64,000 bases of DNA from Limnohabitans sp. WS1 (GCF_003063265.1 NZ_NERU01000014.1:59948-123947), one strand, 5' to 3'; shown: positions 22,700 through 34,494, counted from the stretch's first letter. Notes: generated by a model not told the origin, from the letters alone. Made by a program: numbers and translations.

Positions 22700-23457
22700 A
22701 CCCCACCAACGCCGAGACCGCCCTCCCCGCCTGGCCCTACCCGCGCTGGATCGCGCACCGGGGTGCGGGCAAGCTCGCCCCGGAAAACACCTTGGCCGCC
22801 TTCCGGCTGGGCGCGGCGCACGGCTACCGCATGTTTGAATGCGACGCCAAGCTCAGCGCCGACGGCGTGGTGTTCCTGATGCACGACGCCACGCTGACGC
22901 GCACCACCAATGGCCAAGGCATCGGCGGTGAGCTGCCCTGGCATGCCCTGTCGCAGCTGGACGCAGGCAGCTGGCATTCGCGCAGTTTTGCGGGCGAGGC
23001 CTTGCCCACGCTTGAAGCACTGGCGCGGTTTTGCCTCAGCAATGGCCACCTGCTGAACATCGAAATCAAGCCCACGCCGAACACCGAAGCCGCCACGGGA
23101 GAGGCCGTGGCCCGCTTGGCTGCTCGTCTTTGGGCGGGCGCTGCCGTGCCACCGCTCCTGACATCGTTCAAACCGGATGCATTAGCTGCCGCACAAAGAG
23201 CTGCACCCGAATTGCCACGCGGCTTGCTGGTCGACACGCTTTGGACCGGCTGGTTTGAGAAAGCGCAAGAACTCAAATGCGTGGCCGTGGTCGCCAACTA
23301 CGCTCTGTGGGACGCGGCCACCGTGGCCCAAGTCCATGGCGCAGGCATGCGGTGCCTGAGCTACACCGTCAATGACGACTGGGCCGCACAGCACCTGCTG
23401 GCCCTGGGCACCGACGGCATCATCACCGACCGGGTGGATCTTTTCAGCCCGGCCTGA
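22696..23457 (+). CDS. ugpQ: Glycerophosphodiester phosphodiesterase UgpQ
   Basis: A 253-residue cytoplasmic GDPD-family TIM-barrel enzyme that splits imported glycerophosphodiesters into sn-glycerol-3-phosphate and an alcohol. The N-terminal catalytic motif [14 protein letters not shown] contains the conserved HR and E-N; the metal/catalytic E-D pair lies in [11 protein letters not shown] and the second histidine in [14 protein letters not shown]. It is translationally coupled to ugpC and ends the operon, completing uptake and use of lipid head-group phosphate. Confidence 0.96.
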   Translation: MNPTNAETALPAWPYPRWIAHRGAGKLAPENTLAAFRLGAAHGYRMFECDAKLSADGVVFLMHDATLTRTTNGQGIGGELPWHALSQLDAGSWHSRSFAGEALPTLEALARFCLSNGHLLNIEIKPTPNTEAATGEAVARLAARLWAGAAVPPLLTSFKPDALAAAQRAAPELPRGLLVDTLWTGWFEKAQELKCVAVVANYALWDAATVAQVHGAGMRCLSYTVNDDWAAQHLLALGTDGIITDRVDLFSPA

Positions 23458-23464
23458 GCGCCCC

Positions 23465-24439
23465 TTAATCGAGCTTGGCCCCCGATTTCTGAACCACCGC
23501 CGCCCAGCGCGGCATTTCGGCCGTCAGGAATTTCGCAAAGTCCTCAGCCCCCAAATAGGCCGGATCGGCCCCTTGCGCCACCATGCGTTGGCGGATGTCG
23601 GGTTGGTTCATCACGGCCTTGAACGCGTCGCTGAGCTTATTCACCACGTCTTTGGGTGTGCCTGCCGGGGCCAAAAATCCATAAAAGCCAACCACTTCGA
23701 AATTCTTGATGCCGGTTTCCATCACGGTGGGGATATCGGGCAAGGCCGGGTTGCGCTCGCGGCTGGTCACGGCCAGTGCCCGCACTTTGCCTTGCTTGTG
23801 GTATTGGGCAGCTTGCGGAATGCTCTCGGCCATGAATTGCACCTGCCCCGCCATGAGGTCGGTGAAGGCGGGGGCGCTGCCGCGGTAAGGGATGTGCACC
23901 ATGAACAGCCCAGTGGCCGACTTGAACATCTCGGGCACCAAGTGGCTGCTGCCGCCATTGCCCGCCGAGCCGTAGTTGATCTGGCCGGGACGGTCTTTGG
24001 CATAGGCCACAAACTCCTGAAGCGTGTTGGCAGGCACTCTGGGGTTGACCAACAGCGCCAGCGGCTGCATGGCGGTGCGGGCCACGGGCACAAAGTCACG
24101 CAAGGTGCTGTAAGGCAGCTTGGTGTACAGCGCCGGGTTGATGACCATCACCCCGGTGTTGGCCAACATGAGCGTGTGGCCATCGGGCGTTGCACGCATG
24201 ACTTCTTGAGCGCCCACGGTGCCGCCCGCGCCTGCTTTGTAATCCACCAAAATGGGCTGCCCGAGCTGGGCCTGCAGCCGGTCGGTCAGCAGGCGGGCGT
24301 GCTGGTCGAGCGGGCCACCCGCCGGGAAACCCATCACCACCCGGATCGGTTTGGTTGGAAAAGCCCAGGCACTGCCCATGGCTGCGGCCAAACCAATCGA
24401 AACGATGAGCTTGGTGATGCGTTTTGTAGTCTGTGTCAT
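23465..24439 (-). CDS. Bug-family (TctC-like) solute-binding protein
   Basis: A 324-residue periplasmic receptor of the tripartite tricarboxylate transporter family. Residues 1–26 are a signal peptide (LIVSIGLAAAMGSAWA). The hallmark PTKPIRVVMGFPAGGPLD follows, and the DYKAGAGGTVG and ATPDGHTL motifs fit the family. No TctA or TctB genes are adjacent, so it is an orphan receptor of the type that is greatly expanded in Comamonadaceae and Bordetella; its ligand, probably a carboxylate, is unknown. GGGAG lies five bases before the ATG. It is convergent with ugpQ. Confidence 0.92.
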   Translation of the reverse strand: MTQTTKRITKLIVSIGLAAAMGSAWAFPTKPIRVVMGFPAGGPLDQHARLLTDRLQAQLGQPILVDYKAGAGGTVGAQEVMRATPDGHTLMLANTGVMVINPALYTKLPYSTLRDFVPVARTAMQPLALLVNPRVPANTLQEFVAYAKDRPGQINYGSAGNGGSSHLVPEMFKSATGLFMVHIPYRGSAPAFTDLMAGQVQFMAESIPQAAQYHKQGKVRALAVTSRERNPALPDIPTVMETGIKNFEVVGFYGFLAPAGTPKDVVNKLSDAFKAVMNQPDIRQRMVAQGADPAYLGAEDFAKFLTAEMPRWAAVVQKSGAKLD

Positions 24440-24489
24440 ATGAACTCCCTTCAGTGGTTGAAATTGGCAGAGAAAGCCTTACAGGGTTG

Positions 24490-24765
24490 TCAACGGCGTT
24501 TCCAGGCTTTGTTCAAAACCCATTCCAGCGTTGCGGCGGTCAGCACCAGAACGATGTAAGTGTTCATTTTTCCATCTTGCCCCTGTACCCACAAGCCGGC
24601 CACCAACACCAACACCCCACTCAAGGCGTGCAGTCCCATTCGACGTCCCCACGATGAACCACCCGGCCCCATGACCCATCGCCCGGCCAAGGGCATGAAC
24701 ACGGCCATGGCCAAGGCGGGCATGACAAAGCCTAAAAAATGCAACATCAATTGCCAAAATGTCAT
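24490..24765 (-). CDS. Small conserved-looking membrane protein
   Basis: A 91-residue hydrophobic protein of unknown function. Three helices are visible: about 5–27 (LMLHFLGFVMPALAMAVFM), 43–60 (LHALSGVLVLVAGLWV) and 68–85 (TYIVLVLTAATLEWVL), ending in basic KAWKRR. It is divergent from hemA with 138 bases between starts. The ribosome binding site is weak. Codon pattern and membrane character suggest a real gene, but I do not recognise a named family. Confidence 0.6.
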   Translation of the reverse strand: MTFWQLMLHFLGFVMPALAMAVFMPLAGRWVMGPGGSSWGRRMGLHALSGVLVLVAGLWVQGQDGKMNTYIVLVLTAATLEWVLNKAWKRR

Positions 24766-24863
24766 ATTGACTCGATTTTGTGGAATAGAGAGACAGCTTT
24801 TACCTGTTTTTTGACTTTAAATTGTGCCTTCAAAGACACGTCAATCAAATTCCTCACCCATCG

Positions 24864-24881
24864 TGTCAACTCAAGTTGACA
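24864..24881. promoter_or_regulatory. 18-base palindrome in the hemA promoter, candidate operator
   Basis: TGTCAACTCAAGTTGACA has perfect 8-base arms around a two-base centre. It ends 9 bases before a TATAAT element, covering the -35 area, and lies between two divergent genes, so a dimeric regulator could affect hemA and perhaps the small membrane protein gene. The regulator is not known. Confidence 0.5.
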
Positions 24882-24890
24882 GACCGTGCC

Positions 24891-24896
24891 TATAAT
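24891..24896 (+). promoter_or_regulatory. -10 element of hemA (TATAAT)
   Basis: A perfect TATAAT ends seven bases before the preferred hemA ATG at 24904, so a start about seven bases downstream would give a leaderless or nearly leaderless mRNA. No good -35 at 17 bases is seen (TTGACA at 24876 is too close). Confidence 0.45.
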
Positions 24897-24903
24897 GGAC
24901 CTC

Positions 24904-26175
24904 ATGGCTGTTTGGACTTTGGGCTTGAACCACACCACTGCACCGCTCGATTTGCGCGGCAGGTTTGCTTTCGCCGTTGACAAATTGGTCCCTACTTTGC
25001 AAGGTTTGCGCCGAGACTTGGCCCACCGCATCGCACAAGAGCCCGAAGCGGCCATTCTTTCGACCTGCAACCGAACCGAAATTTATTGCGCCGCTGACCA
25101 AGCGGCCACCAACGACACTTTGCGTTGGTTGGCGCAAACAGGCGGCGTCAGCGCTTCTGAACTCCATGCGCACACTTACTTGCTCGAAGGCAATGAGGCG
25201 GCCCGACACGCTTTTCGTGTGGCCAGTGGTTTGGACTCGATGGTTCTGGGCGAAGCCCAAATTTTGGGTCAACTCAAAGATGCCGTGCGAGCGGCCGAGC
25301 AAGCTGGTGCTTTGGGCAGCACCCTGAACCAGCTCTTTCAGCGCAGCTTTGCTGTCGCCAAAGAAGTGCGCAGCTCTACCGAAATTGGAGCCCACTCCAT
25401 CAGCATGGCCGCCGCCTCGGTGCGACTGGCGAGCCAATTGTTTGAAGACCTCAAGGACATTCGCATTTTGTTTGTGGGTGCCGGAGAAATGATTGAGTTG
25501 GTGGCAACCCACTTTGCCGCCAAACAGCCCCACAGCATGGCCATTGCCAACCGCAGCCTGGACCGGGGTGAACTCTTGGCCAGCCGTTTTGGTGCCGAAG
25601 TGATGCGCCTGGCCGACCTGCCCGAGCGTTTGCACGAGTTTGATGCCGTCATCAGTTGCACCGCCAGCACCCTGCCCTTGATTGGTTTGGGCGCGGTGGA
25701 ACGGGCCCTGAAAAAGCGCAAGTACCGCCCCATGTTCATGGTCGATTTGGCGGTGCCCCGTGACATCGAACCCGAAGTCAAGTCCCTTGAAGATGTGTAC
25801 CTCTACACCGTGGACGATTTGGCCAGCGTGGTTCAAGCAGGTCAGGCTCAGCGTCAAGCGGCCGTGGCCGAGGCCGAGGTCATCATTGACGCTGGGGTAC
25901 AAAGCTTCAGCCACTGGCTGGGCCAGCGCGACACGGTGCCCCTGATTCAACAACTGCAAAACCAGGCCGACGCTTGGCGCGAAGCCGAATTGGCCAGGGC
26001 AAAAAAGCTCCTGGCCCGGGGCGACGACCCTGTTGCCGTGATGGAAGCCTTGTCCAAAGGTTTGACCCAAAAAATGATGCATGGTGCTCTGGCCGAATTG
26101 CGCGGCGCAGACCCGGAACACCGCGCACAGACCATGCACACCGTGCAGCGCGTGTTTTTGCGCAAAGAGCGTTAG
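24904..26175 (+). CDS. hemA: Glutamyl-tRNA reductase HemA
   Basis: A 423-residue NADPH-dependent enzyme that reduces glutamyl-tRNA to glutamate-1-semialdehyde, the first step of the C5 haem pathway. The active cysteine is C55 in [27 protein letters not shown] near 105–120 and the Rossmann segment [15 protein letters not shown] near 188–205 are typical, as is the C-terminal dimerisation helix region. [10 protein letters not shown] is the family start; a second in-frame ATG at 24895 would add three residues. It leads a likely operon with prfA and prmC, a common arrangement. Confidence 0.97.
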   Translation: MAVWTLGLNHTTAPLDLRGRFAFAVDKLVPTLQGLRRDLAHRIAQEPEAAILSTCNRTEIYCAADQAATNDTLRWLAQTGGVSASELHAHTYLLEGNEAARHAFRVASGLDSMVLGEAQILGQLKDAVRAAEQAGALGSTLNQLFQRSFAVAKEVRSSTEIGAHSISMAAASVRLASQLFEDLKDIRILFVGAGEMIELVATHFAAKQPHSMAIANRSLDRGELLASRFGAEVMRLADLPERLHEFDAVISCTASTLPLIGLGAVERALKKRKYRPMFMVDLAVPRDIEPEVKSLEDVYLYTVDDLASVVQAGQAQRQAAVAEAEVIIDAGVQSFSHWLGQRDTVPLIQQLQNQADAWREAELARAKKLLARGDDPVAVMEALSKGLTQKMMHGALAELRGADPEHRAQTMHTVQRVFLRKER

Positions 26176-26260
26176 CGACAAACTTTGTAGGCCAGGGCTT
26201 TCGCTCTGACACATGGCTTTTTCTGGCACTCAAGCGCCAAGCTACACAAATTTTGTTCGC

Positions 26261-27349
26261 ATGAAACCTTTTCTCATCCAACAACTCGAACGCTATGCCC
26301 TGCGTTTGACGGAGCTGGACTTTCTGCTGTCCCGCGAAGACATCATGGCCGACATGACGCAGTTCCTGAAACTGTCGCGGGAACATGCCGAGGTCAGCGC
26401 CGTGGCCTCGCGATTTGCCCGCTTTCAGCAACGCAACGCTGACTTGTTCTCAGCCCAAAGCATGCTGGACGACCCTGACTTGCGTGACATGGCCGAAGAG
26501 GAAATCGCCAGCGCCAACGCCGAGCTGCAAACCCTCGAAGCTGAACTGCAGCGCATGCTGTTGCCCAAAGACCCCGACGACGCCCGCCCGGCCTTTGTCG
26601 AAATCCGTGCAGGCACCGGGGGCGACGAGTCGGCCCTGTTTGCAGGGGACCTGCTGCGCATGTACTCGCGGTACGCCGAAAGCCAGGGCTGGCGGTGCGA
26701 AATCGTCTCGGAATCGATGAGCGAACTGGGCGGCTACAAAGAAGTCGTGGTGCGCATCGAGGGCGACCAGGTTTACGGCGCACTCAAGTTTGAATCCGGT
26801 GGTCACCGGGTGCAGCGCGTGCCCGCCACCGAAACGCAAGGCCGCATTCACACCAGCGCCTGCACCGTGGCGGTCTTGGCCGAGCCTGACGAAGCCGAGG
26901 CCATCAAGATCAACCCTTCGGACTTGCGCATCGACACCTACCGCGCCAGCGGGGCGGGTGGGCAGCACATCAACAAAACCGATTCGGCCGTGCGCATCAC
27001 CCACTTGCCCACCGGCATCGTGGCCGAGTGCCAGGATGGCCGCAGCCAGCACAGCAACAAGGCCCAGGCCCTGAAAGTGCTCACAGCCCGCATTCAGGAA
27101 AAAGACCGTGCCGAACGCGCCGCCAAAGACGCGGCTGAGCGCAAGAGCCTGATCGGCAGCGGCGACCGCAGCGACCGCATCCGCACTTACAACTTTCCGC
27201 AAGGGCGCCTGACCGACCACCGCATCAACCTGACTTTGTACAAGCTGCTCACCATCATGGAGGGCGATTTGCAGGACGTGGTCCACGCGCTGCAAAGCTA
27301 CGAAGCGGCCGAACAGCTGGCCGCGCTGGAAATCGGGGCCACCGCCTGA
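26261..27349 (+). CDS. prfA: Peptide chain release factor 1
   Basis: A 362-residue class I release factor reading UAA and UAG. The stop-codon recognition tripeptide P-A-T lies in [13 protein letters not shown], and the catalytic GGQ is at residues 233–235 in [26 protein letters not shown] and [17 protein letters not shown] complete the conserved C-terminal half. The start at 26261 ([12 protein letters not shown]) matches the family; an upstream frame start adds 16 unrelated residues. It overlaps prmC by one base (TGATG), which fits because PrmC methylates the GGQ glutamine. Confidence 0.98.
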   Translation: MKPFLIQQLERYALRLTELDFLLSREDIMADMTQFLKLSREHAEVSAVASRFARFQQRNADLFSAQSMLDDPDLRDMAEEEIASANAELQTLEAELQRMLLPKDPDDARPAFVEIRAGTGGDESALFAGDLLRMYSRYAESQGWRCEIVSESMSELGGYKEVVVRIEGDQVYGALKFESGGHRVQRVPATETQGRIHTSACTVAVLAEPDEAEAIKINPSDLRIDTYRASGAGGQHINKTDSAVRITHLPTGIVAECQDGRSQHSNKAQALKVLTARIQEKDRAERAAKDAAERKSLIGSGDRSDRIRTYNFPQGRLTDHRINLTLYKLLTIMEGDLQDVVHALQSYEAAEQLAALEIGATA

Positions 27350-28218
27350 TGCAGACCGCCGACACCGTCACCGCGTGCCTGCGCCAAGCCCAAACCCAAG
27401 GATTGGCCCGGGTGGACGCGCAGATCTTGCTGCTGCACAGCCTGCAACGCCCGCTGCACGACCGCGCTTGGCTCTTGGCCCACGACAGCGACACCTTGAC
27501 GCCTGCGCAAACAAACGCATGGCAAGACGCGCTGCAGCGCCGCCTGAGCAGTGAGCCCGTGGCCTACATCACCGGAAGCAAGGATTTTTTTGGCCTGACG
27601 CTGGCCGTGGATGCGCGTGTACTGGACCCGCGCCCCGACACTGAAACCCTGGTGGACTGGGCTCTGGCGTGTCTGGCTGATTCCGCGCCCTCATCTTCCT
27701 CCTCCAATCGCTCGCTCCGCATTCTCGACCTGGGCACGGGCAGCGGCGCGGTGGCCCTGGCGCTGCAACACGCCCGGCCCGATGCCACCGTGTGGGCTGT
27801 AGACGCCAGCGAAGACGCCCTGGCCGTGGCCCGCGCCAATGCCGCCCGCTTGCAGCTGCGCGTGCAATTCATCGCCAGCGACTGGCTGAGTGCAGTAGAC
27901 ATCCAGCGCACGGGCCGTTTTGACCTCATCATCTCCAACCCCCCCTATGTGGCCGAAAGCGACCCGCACCTGGCCGCACTGACACACGAGCCCCTGCAGG
28001 CCCTGACCAGCGGCCCCGATGGCCTCGATGACATCCGCCAAATCATCGCCCAAGCCCCTGCCTGTCTGACCCCGGGCGGCTGGCTGCTGCTCGAACACGG
28101 CTGGGACCAGGCGACCCATGTACAAGCGCTGCTGCGCGAAGCCGGGTTTGAGCAGGTGCAGTCGCGCCGCGATCTGAGCGGCATCGAGCGGTGCACGGGC
28201 GCGGCCATGCCGAAGTGA
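27349..28218 (+). CDS. prmC: Release factor glutamine methyltransferase PrmC (HemK)
   Basis: A 289-residue SAM-dependent N5-glutamine methyltransferase that modifies Gln235 of RF1 and the equivalent in RF2. The N-terminal helical domain is followed by the SAM site ILDLGTGSGAVALAL near residues 124–138 and the catalytic NPPY at residues 197–200. A serine-rich insert (SAPSSSSSNRS) precedes the SAM motif and looks like a harmless loop expansion. The length is slightly above the usual 277–285. It starts inside the prfA stop codon. Confidence 0.97.
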   Translation: MQTADTVTACLRQAQTQGLARVDAQILLLHSLQRPLHDRAWLLAHDSDTLTPAQTNAWQDALQRRLSSEPVAYITGSKDFFGLTLAVDARVLDPRPDTETLVDWALACLADSAPSSSSSNRSLRILDLGTGSGAVALALQHARPDATVWAVDASEDALAVARANAARLQLRVQFIASDWLSAVDIQRTGRFDLIISNPPYVAESDPHLAALTHEPLQALTSGPDGLDDIRQIIAQAPACLTPGGWLLLEHGWDQATHVQALLREAGFEQVQSRRDLSGIERCTGAAMPK

Positions 28219-28303
28219 CAGCAACATCCCTGTGAAAATGGCAGACTTTCAATCAGAGACATAATTCACCCTATACGACATCGACCCCATTTGGAGCAAC
28301 ACC

Positions 28304-28627
28304 ATGAGCGACACCCAGCAACGCATCGACGAACTCGTCAAAGGCAACGAGATCACCCTGTTCATGAAGGGCAGCGCCAGCTTCCCCATGTGCGGTTTTT
28401 CTGGCCGTGCCATTCAGATCCTCAAAGCCGTCGGCGTGGACCCCAAGACGGTCAAAACCGTGAACGTGCTGGACGACGCTGAAATCCGCCAGGGCATCAA
28501 GGAATACAGCAACTGGCCCACCATCCCCCAGCTCTACGTCAAAGGCGAATTCATCGGCGGCTCGGACATCATGATGGAAATGTACGAATCGGGCGAGTTG
28601 CAGCAGGTCATCAACGGCCAAGCCTGA
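28304..28627 (+). CDS. grxD: Monothiol glutaredoxin GrxD
   Basis: A 107-residue Grx4-type monothiol glutaredoxin that binds and delivers a 2Fe-2S cluster with glutathione. The CGFS active site is at residues 30–33; WPTIPQLYVKGEFIGGSDI is the conserved glutathione-binding region. TTGGAG precedes the ATG. It is separated from prmC by 85 bases and followed by a strong terminator, so it ends the hemA cluster. Confidence 0.97.
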   Translation: MSDTQQRIDELVKGNEITLFMKGSASFPMCGFSGRAIQILKAVGVDPKTVKTVNVLDDAEIRQGIKEYSNWPTIPQLYVKGEFIGGSDIMMEMYESGELQQVINGQA

Positions 28628-28661
28628 TCAACCACCACACTCGGGCTTCAAATCCCGCCAG

Positions 28662-28685
28662 AGCCACCTTCGGGTGGCTTTTTTG
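28662..28685 (+). terminator. Rho-independent terminator after grxD
   Basis: AGCCACC (28662–28668), a TTCG loop and GGTGGCT (28673–28679) are followed by a T run. The lytic transglycosylase gene converges from the other side, with its stop at 28689. Confidence 0.9.
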
Positions 28686-28688
28686 TTT

Positions 28689-29294
28689 TCAATCCACCAC
28701 ATGAACCCACAGCCGCTGTGCCGCGAACACGGCCTGTGGATAGGCTGACTTGCCACGGCTGCCGTTGTAGCGGCCAAGCCCCATGAACAGATCCCCACGC
28801 TCTCGATCCAGCAAATACCGAAGAATGACGCATCCAAAACGCAAATTGGTCTGCATGTGGAACAAACGGCTTGCGTTGCCATCCCCAATCAGCCTTGCCC
28901 AAAAGGGCATCACTTGCATATAACCCATGGCCCCAGCGCTGGAAATGGCGTATTTTCGGAAGGCGCTTTCGACCTGTACCACACCCAGTACCAGGGACAG
29001 GGGCAGGCCCGCTCTGCGGGCTTCGTACCAAAGGGTTTGCAAAAACTCCTGGCGCTCAGTCGGGTGGTTTTTGTAGCGAGCCAGTCGCTGACTGCTGAAC
29101 GCCTGCCATTGGGCATAGGCCTGCTGCTCTTGGGGCGTGCTCAGCAGCGGTTCAGGCGGGGCAGCGGCCATTACCGCCGCACTCAGGGCAGAACGCACCG
29201 AGTGGGACAAAGGCTCTTCGATTTGGGAGCCGGCCCGGACGACACCGGCCGGACATAGTCCCAGCAGCATTTGGGCCAGGAATGCGCGGCGCAT
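28689..29294 (-). CDS. Lytic transglycosylase, SLT domain
   Basis: A protein of about 201 residues with a soluble lytic transglycosylase domain in the C-terminal half: VVQVESAFRKYAISSAGAMG carries the catalytic glutamate (ES motif), followed by GYMQVMPF and LRFGCVILRYLLD. It cleaves peptidoglycan glycan strands to 1,6-anhydromuropeptides. The N-terminus MRRAFLAQMLLGL contains an RRxFL pattern and hydrophobic stretch, suggesting a Tat-type or ordinary signal peptide. A GTG at 29315 would add seven residues; neither start has a clear ribosome binding site. It follows proS and may be cotranscribed with it. Confidence 0.88.
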   Translation of the reverse strand: MRRAFLAQMLLGLCPAGVVRAGSQIEEPLSHSVRSALSAAVMAAAPPEPLLSTPQEQQAYAQWQAFSSQRLARYKNHPTERQEFLQTLWYEARRAGLPLSLVLGVVQVESAFRKYAISSAGAMGYMQVMPFWARLIGDGNASRLFHMQTNLRFGCVILRYLLDRERGDLFMGLGRYNGSRGKSAYPQAVFAAQRLWVHVVD

Positions 29295-29326
29295 TGGGCG
29301 GGTACTCAGCGGCACCTTTGCATGTT

Positions 29327-31072
29327 TCAGGCCGCCAGTCGCGCCTTGAGGTGATCAAGGATCTGTGCCACAGCGACTTTGCTCGATTCGACATCGCGGC
29401 GGTGTTGGTATTCCACCAGAGCGTCTTTGAGGCCCTTGTCGCCAATCGTGATGCGGTGCGGCACACCGATCAACTCCCAGTCTGCAAACATGGCACCCGG
29501 ACGCTCACCCCGGTCGTCCAGGATCACGTCCACACCGTCGGCCAGCAAAGCGGTGTAAATCCGCTCGGCTTCTTGCTTGACGGCTTCGCTGCGGTCCATG
29601 CCAATAGGGCAAACCACCACGGTGAAGGGGGCAATGGCGTCGGGCCAGATGATGCCGCGCTCGTCGTGGTTTTGCTCAATGGCGGCGGCGGGCAAGCGCG
29701 TCACACCAATGCCGTAGCAACCCATTTCCAGAAACTGTGGCTTGCCGGTCTCGTCCAGGAAAGTGGCATTCATGGCCTTGGAGTATTTGGTGCCCAGATA
29801 GAACACATGGCCCACCTCAATACCTCGCTCAATGGCCAGCTCGCCCAGGCCGTCGGGCGATTTGTCACCCGCCACCACATTGCGGATGTCGGCCACCAAG
29901 GCGGGCTCGGGCAGGTCACGCCCCCAGTTGACACCCGTGATGTGGAAGTCTTCTTCGTTGGCCCCACAAATCCAGTCGGCCATCACGGCCACGTCGCGGT
30001 CAGCCACCAAGTGCACGGGCTTCTTCAGATCCAATGGGCCCAAATAGCCAGGTTTGCAACCAAAGTGATCTTCAATTTCGCTCAGAGTGGCAAAGCGGAA
30101 GCCGCCCTCCATGCCGGGCAGTTTGCCCACTTTGACTTCGTTCATGTCATGGTCGCCGCGCAGCAGCAACAGCCAGACTTGTGACTTCACGATCTCGCCC
30201 TGCTCATTGAGTGAGTCGGTGGCCAGCACCAGCGACTTGACGGTGGTGGACAGAGGCACGTTCAGCAAGGCGGCGACGTCTTCACAAGTGCTCTTGCCGG
30301 GCGTGGGCGTTTTGGTCAAGGCTTGCTTGGCCTCGCTGCGAGGCACGCTGGGCGCCAAGGCCTCTGCCTTTTCCATGTTGGCGGCGTAGTTGCTGGTGGG
30401 GCAGTACACGATGGCGTCTTCACCGGTGGCTGCGATCACCTGGAATTCTTCGCTCAAGTCGCCACCAATGGCCCCGCTGTCAGCGGCCACTGCGCGGTAG
30501 GTCAAGCCAAAGCGATCAAAAATCTTGCGGTAAGCACCGGCCATGACCTGGTAGCTGGCCTTGGCGCTGTCCATGTCGCGGTCAAAGCTGTAAGCATCTT
30601 TCATGATGAATTCCCGGCCACGCATCAGGCCAAAGCGGGGGCGGCGCTCGTCACGGAATTTGGTCTGGATTTGGTAGAAGTTTTTGGGCAGCTGTTTGTA
30701 GCTGCGCACTTCCTGACGCACCACATCGGTCACGACCTCTTCACTGGTCGGCTGGATCACGAAGTCACGGCCGTGGCGGTCCTTGATGCGCAACAGCTCT
30801 GGGCCCATCTTGTCAAAGCGTCCCGTTTCTTGCCACAGCTCGGCCGGCTGCACCACGGGCATGGTCATCTCGATGGCACCGGCACGGTTCATCTCTTCGC
30901 GCACAATGGCTTCGACCTTGCGGATCACGCGCAAGCCCATGGGCATGTAGTTGTAGATGCCCGCACCCAATTTTTTAATCATGCCGGCGCGGGTCATCAG
31001 CTTGTGGCTGGCGATCTCTGCGTCAGCAGGTGCTTCTTTGAGAGTTGAAATCAGGAACTGGGAAGCTTTCAT
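29327..31072 (-). CDS. proS: Prolyl-tRNA synthetase
   Basis: A 581-residue class II synthetase of the bacterial type, charging tRNA-Pro. Motif 2 and neighbours are visible ([19 protein letters not shown]), an editing (INS) domain occupies roughly 225–390, and the C-terminal anticodon-binding domain starts near 475 (FTVVVCPIG). The N-terminus [13 protein letters not shown] is typical. The length is close to E. coli ProS (572). It is divergent from rppH with about 100 bases between starts. Confidence 0.98.
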   Translation of the reverse strand: MKASQFLISTLKEAPADAEIASHKLMTRAGMIKKLGAGIYNYMPMGLRVIRKVEAIVREEMNRAGAIEMTMPVVQPAELWQETGRFDKMGPELLRIKDRHGRDFVIQPTSEEVVTDVVRQEVRSYKQLPKNFYQIQTKFRDERRPRFGLMRGREFIMKDAYSFDRDMDSAKASYQVMAGAYRKIFDRFGLTYRAVAADSGAIGGDLSEEFQVIAATGEDAIVYCPTSNYAANMEKAEALAPSVPRSEAKQALTKTPTPGKSTCEDVAALLNVPLSTTVKSLVLATDSLNEQGEIVKSQVWLLLLRGDHDMNEVKVGKLPGMEGGFRFATLSEIEDHFGCKPGYLGPLDLKKPVHLVADRDVAVMADWICGANEEDFHITGVNWGRDLPEPALVADIRNVVAGDKSPDGLGELAIERGIEVGHVFYLGTKYSKAMNATFLDETGKPQFLEMGCYGIGVTRLPAAAIEQNHDERGIIWPDAIAPFTVVVCPIGMDRSEAVKQEAERIYTALLADGVDVILDDRGERPGAMFADWELIGVPHRITIGDKGLKDALVEYQHRRDVESSKVAVAQILDHLKARLAA

Positions 31073-31171
31073 GGCATGAAACTAACAAAACTGGGACATC
31101 AGGGAAACATCCAAGAGCCAGCGCTGATGCGGCGTGCATAATGGACACAATTTAAAATTTTGAGGTTGATT

Positions 31172-31789
31172 ATGCTTGACCGTGAAGGCTTTAGGCCGAA
31201 CGTCGGCATCATTCTGCTCAACCAGAGAAACCAGGTTTTCTGGGGCAAGCGCATCAGAACCCACAGTTGGCAGTTTCCACAAGGTGGTATTGACCGGGGT
31301 GAGAGCCCCGAACAAGCCATGTTTCGGGAACTCCATGAAGAAGTGGGGCTCCACCCAGAGCATGTGCGCATCGTTGCCCGAACCCGTGACTGGTTGCGCT
31401 ATGAAGTGCCAGACCGCTTCATCCGTAGGGATGCGCGTGGGTTTTACAAAGGCCAGAAACAAATCTGGTATCTGCTCCAATTGGTCACGCACGACCACCA
31501 TTTGAACCTGCGCGCCACGGACCACCCCGAGTTTGATGCTTGGCGCTGGAACGATTACTGGGTGCCTCTGGATGTGGTGGTGGAGTTCAAGCGTGGCGTT
31601 TACGAAATGGCGCTCACCGAGCTTGCCCGTTTTTTGCCGCGAAACGAACGGCAAAATCGCTACCTGCGGGGCGGTATGCGTGGTCCACGTGAAACTTATG
31701 AACCCGACCACTCCTCCATGGAGATGCACCCACCTGCCCACATGGAATTACCCCCAGGGGCCAGCTTTGACCCCAACCCACAAGGTTGA
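31172..31789 (+). CDS. rppH: RNA pyrophosphohydrolase RppH
   Basis: A 205-residue Nudix hydrolase that removes pyrophosphate from mRNA 5' ends and so starts decay. The Nudix box lies at residues 38–60 ([20 protein letters not shown], then VG). [15 protein letters not shown] is the standard family start. A proline-rich tail of about 45 residues after residue 160 is longer than in E. coli RppH (176). The rppH–proS divergent pairing is frequent in betaproteobacteria. Confidence 0.96.
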   Translation: MLDREGFRPNVGIILLNQRNQVFWGKRIRTHSWQFPQGGIDRGESPEQAMFRELHEEVGLHPEHVRIVARTRDWLRYEVPDRFIRRDARGFYKGQKQIWYLLQLVTHDHHLNLRATDHPEFDAWRWNDYWVPLDVVVEFKRGVYEMALTELARFLPRNERQNRYLRGGMRGPRETYEPDHSSMEMHPPAHMELPPGASFDPNPQG

Positions 31790-31818
31790 ATGAGCATCTT
31801 GTTCGGCGTGGCGCGATC

Positions 31819-32955
31819 TCAGTGCGACAAGATCATGTTGTCGCGGTGCACCATTTCGGGCTCAGCGGTGTATCCCAACAAGACCGCATAGTCGTGTGAA
31901 GGTTTGCGGCACAGCAAACGAGCCTCTGCACTGGCGTAATTGGCCAAGCCACGGGCAATTTCAGCGCCTTGCTCGTCTCGGATGGCGATCACATCGCCCC
32001 GAGAGAACTCACCCGCCACACCCGTCATGCCAATGGGCAGCAGGCTCTTGCCCTCGGTCAGCACCTTGTGGGCTGCACCCGCATCCACCGTGACCGAGCC
32101 CCGCAGTTGCAGGTGGTCGGCCATCCATTGTTTGCGGGCTTGCTGTTTAGCGGTCTGGGCCACCAGCAAAGTGCCCATGTTGTCACCTTGACTCAGGCGC
32201 AGCAGCGCATCGGGTTCGCGCCCCCAGGCGATCACGGTGGACGCGCCTGAACCTGCGGCCCGCTTGGCTGCCAGGATTTTGGTGATCATGCCACCCTTGC
32301 CGATGCTGGAGCCCGCACCACCCGCCATGGCTTCCAGGGCAAGATCACCGGCACGGGCTTCGTGCACAAAGGTGGCCGAGGGGTCTTTGCGTGGGTCTGC
32401 GGTGTACAGGCCTTTTTGATCGGTCAGGATGACCAGCAAGTCGGCTTCGATCAGGTTGGCCACCAAAGCGCCCAAGGTGTCGTTGTCACCGAACTTGATC
32501 TCGTCGTTGACCACCGTGTCGTTTTCGTTGATCACGGGCAAGACGCGGTGCTGGAGCAAGGTCAGCAAAGTGGAGCGGGCATTGAGGTAACGCTCACGGT
32601 CGGCCAAGTCGGCATGCGTGAGCAGGACCTGGGCGCTGCCCATGCCGTTCTCCCGCAGTTTGGTTTCGTACATCTGCGCCAGGCCCATTTGGCCCACGGC
32701 AGCGGCGGCTTGCAGCGCCGGCACTTCACTCGGGCGGGTGGTCCAGCCCAGGCGCTTCATGCCTTCGGCAATGGCGCCGCTGGAGACCATGACCACTTCT
32801 TTGCCCTGGGCGCTGAGCAGCGCCATTTGGCGGCACCACTCGCCAATCGCACCCTCGTCCAGCCCCCGGCCTTCGTTGGTCACCAGGCTGGAGCCGACTT
32901 TGACGACGATACGGCGTGCATCGCGCAACAGAGAGGAAACGGCGGCAGAGGTCAT
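31819..32955 (-). CDS. proB: Glutamate 5-kinase ProB
   Basis: A 378-residue enzyme phosphorylating glutamate in the first step of proline synthesis. The amino-acid kinase domain shows [16 protein letters not shown] at the N-terminus, [16 protein letters not shown], and [20 protein letters not shown]; a PUA domain follows from about residue 282. It lies 57 bases after obgE on the same strand and converges with rppH. Confidence 0.97.
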   Translation of the reverse strand: MTSAAVSSLLRDARRIVVKVGSSLVTNEGRGLDEGAIGEWCRQMALLSAQGKEVVMVSSGAIAEGMKRLGWTTRPSEVPALQAAAAVGQMGLAQMYETKLRENGMGSAQVLLTHADLADRERYLNARSTLLTLLQHRVLPVINENDTVVNDEIKFGDNDTLGALVANLIEADLLVILTDQKGLYTADPRKDPSATFVHEARAGDLALEAMAGGAGSSIGKGGMITKILAAKRAAGSGASTVIAWGREPDALLRLSQGDNMGTLLVAQTAKQQARKQWMADHLQLRGSVTVDAGAAHKVLTEGKSLLPIGMTGVAGEFSRGDVIAIRDEQGAEIARGLANYASAEARLLCRKPSHDYAVLLGYTAEPEMVHRDNMILSH

Positions 32956-33012
32956 GCTGAAAAGTTGGCTTGGCGTTGAAACAGCGCTTGAAAGGGGCTG
33001 GGAGTGGCTGCG

Positions 33013-34233
<1,221 letters not shown>

Positions 34234-34494
34234 TTAAACAGCCGGTGTCACGTTGACCATGTGTTTGCTCAGTTCGCCTTTGGTGGAGAACGACACGTGG
34301 CCGTCAACCAGGGCAAACAAAGTGTGGTCCTTGCCAATGCCGACATTGTTGCCCGCATGGAACTTGGTGCCACGTTGACGAACGATGATCGAGCCAGCGC
34401 TGATCAGTTCACCACCGAAAGCCTTGACGCCGAGCATTTTTGGCTTGGAATCACGACCGTTGCGCGTAGAGCCGCCGCCTTTTTTCTGTGCCAT
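34234..34494 (-). CDS. rpmA: 50S ribosomal protein L27
   Basis: An 86-residue L27 protein, located near the peptidyl transferase centre. The N-terminus [17 protein letters not shown] and the core [20 protein letters not shown] are diagnostic. It starts 12 bases after rplU and is the second gene of the ribosomal unit. Confidence 0.98.
   Translation of the reverse strand: MAQKKGGGSTRNGRDSKPKMLGVKAFGGELISAGSIIVRQRGTKFHAGNNVGIGKDHTLFALVDGHVSFSTKGELSKHMVNVTPAV

Noticed and set aside
24876..24896. TTGACA/TATAAT as a standard hemA promoter
   Set aside because: The spacer is only 9 bases, so the TTGACA is better explained as an arm of the palindrome.
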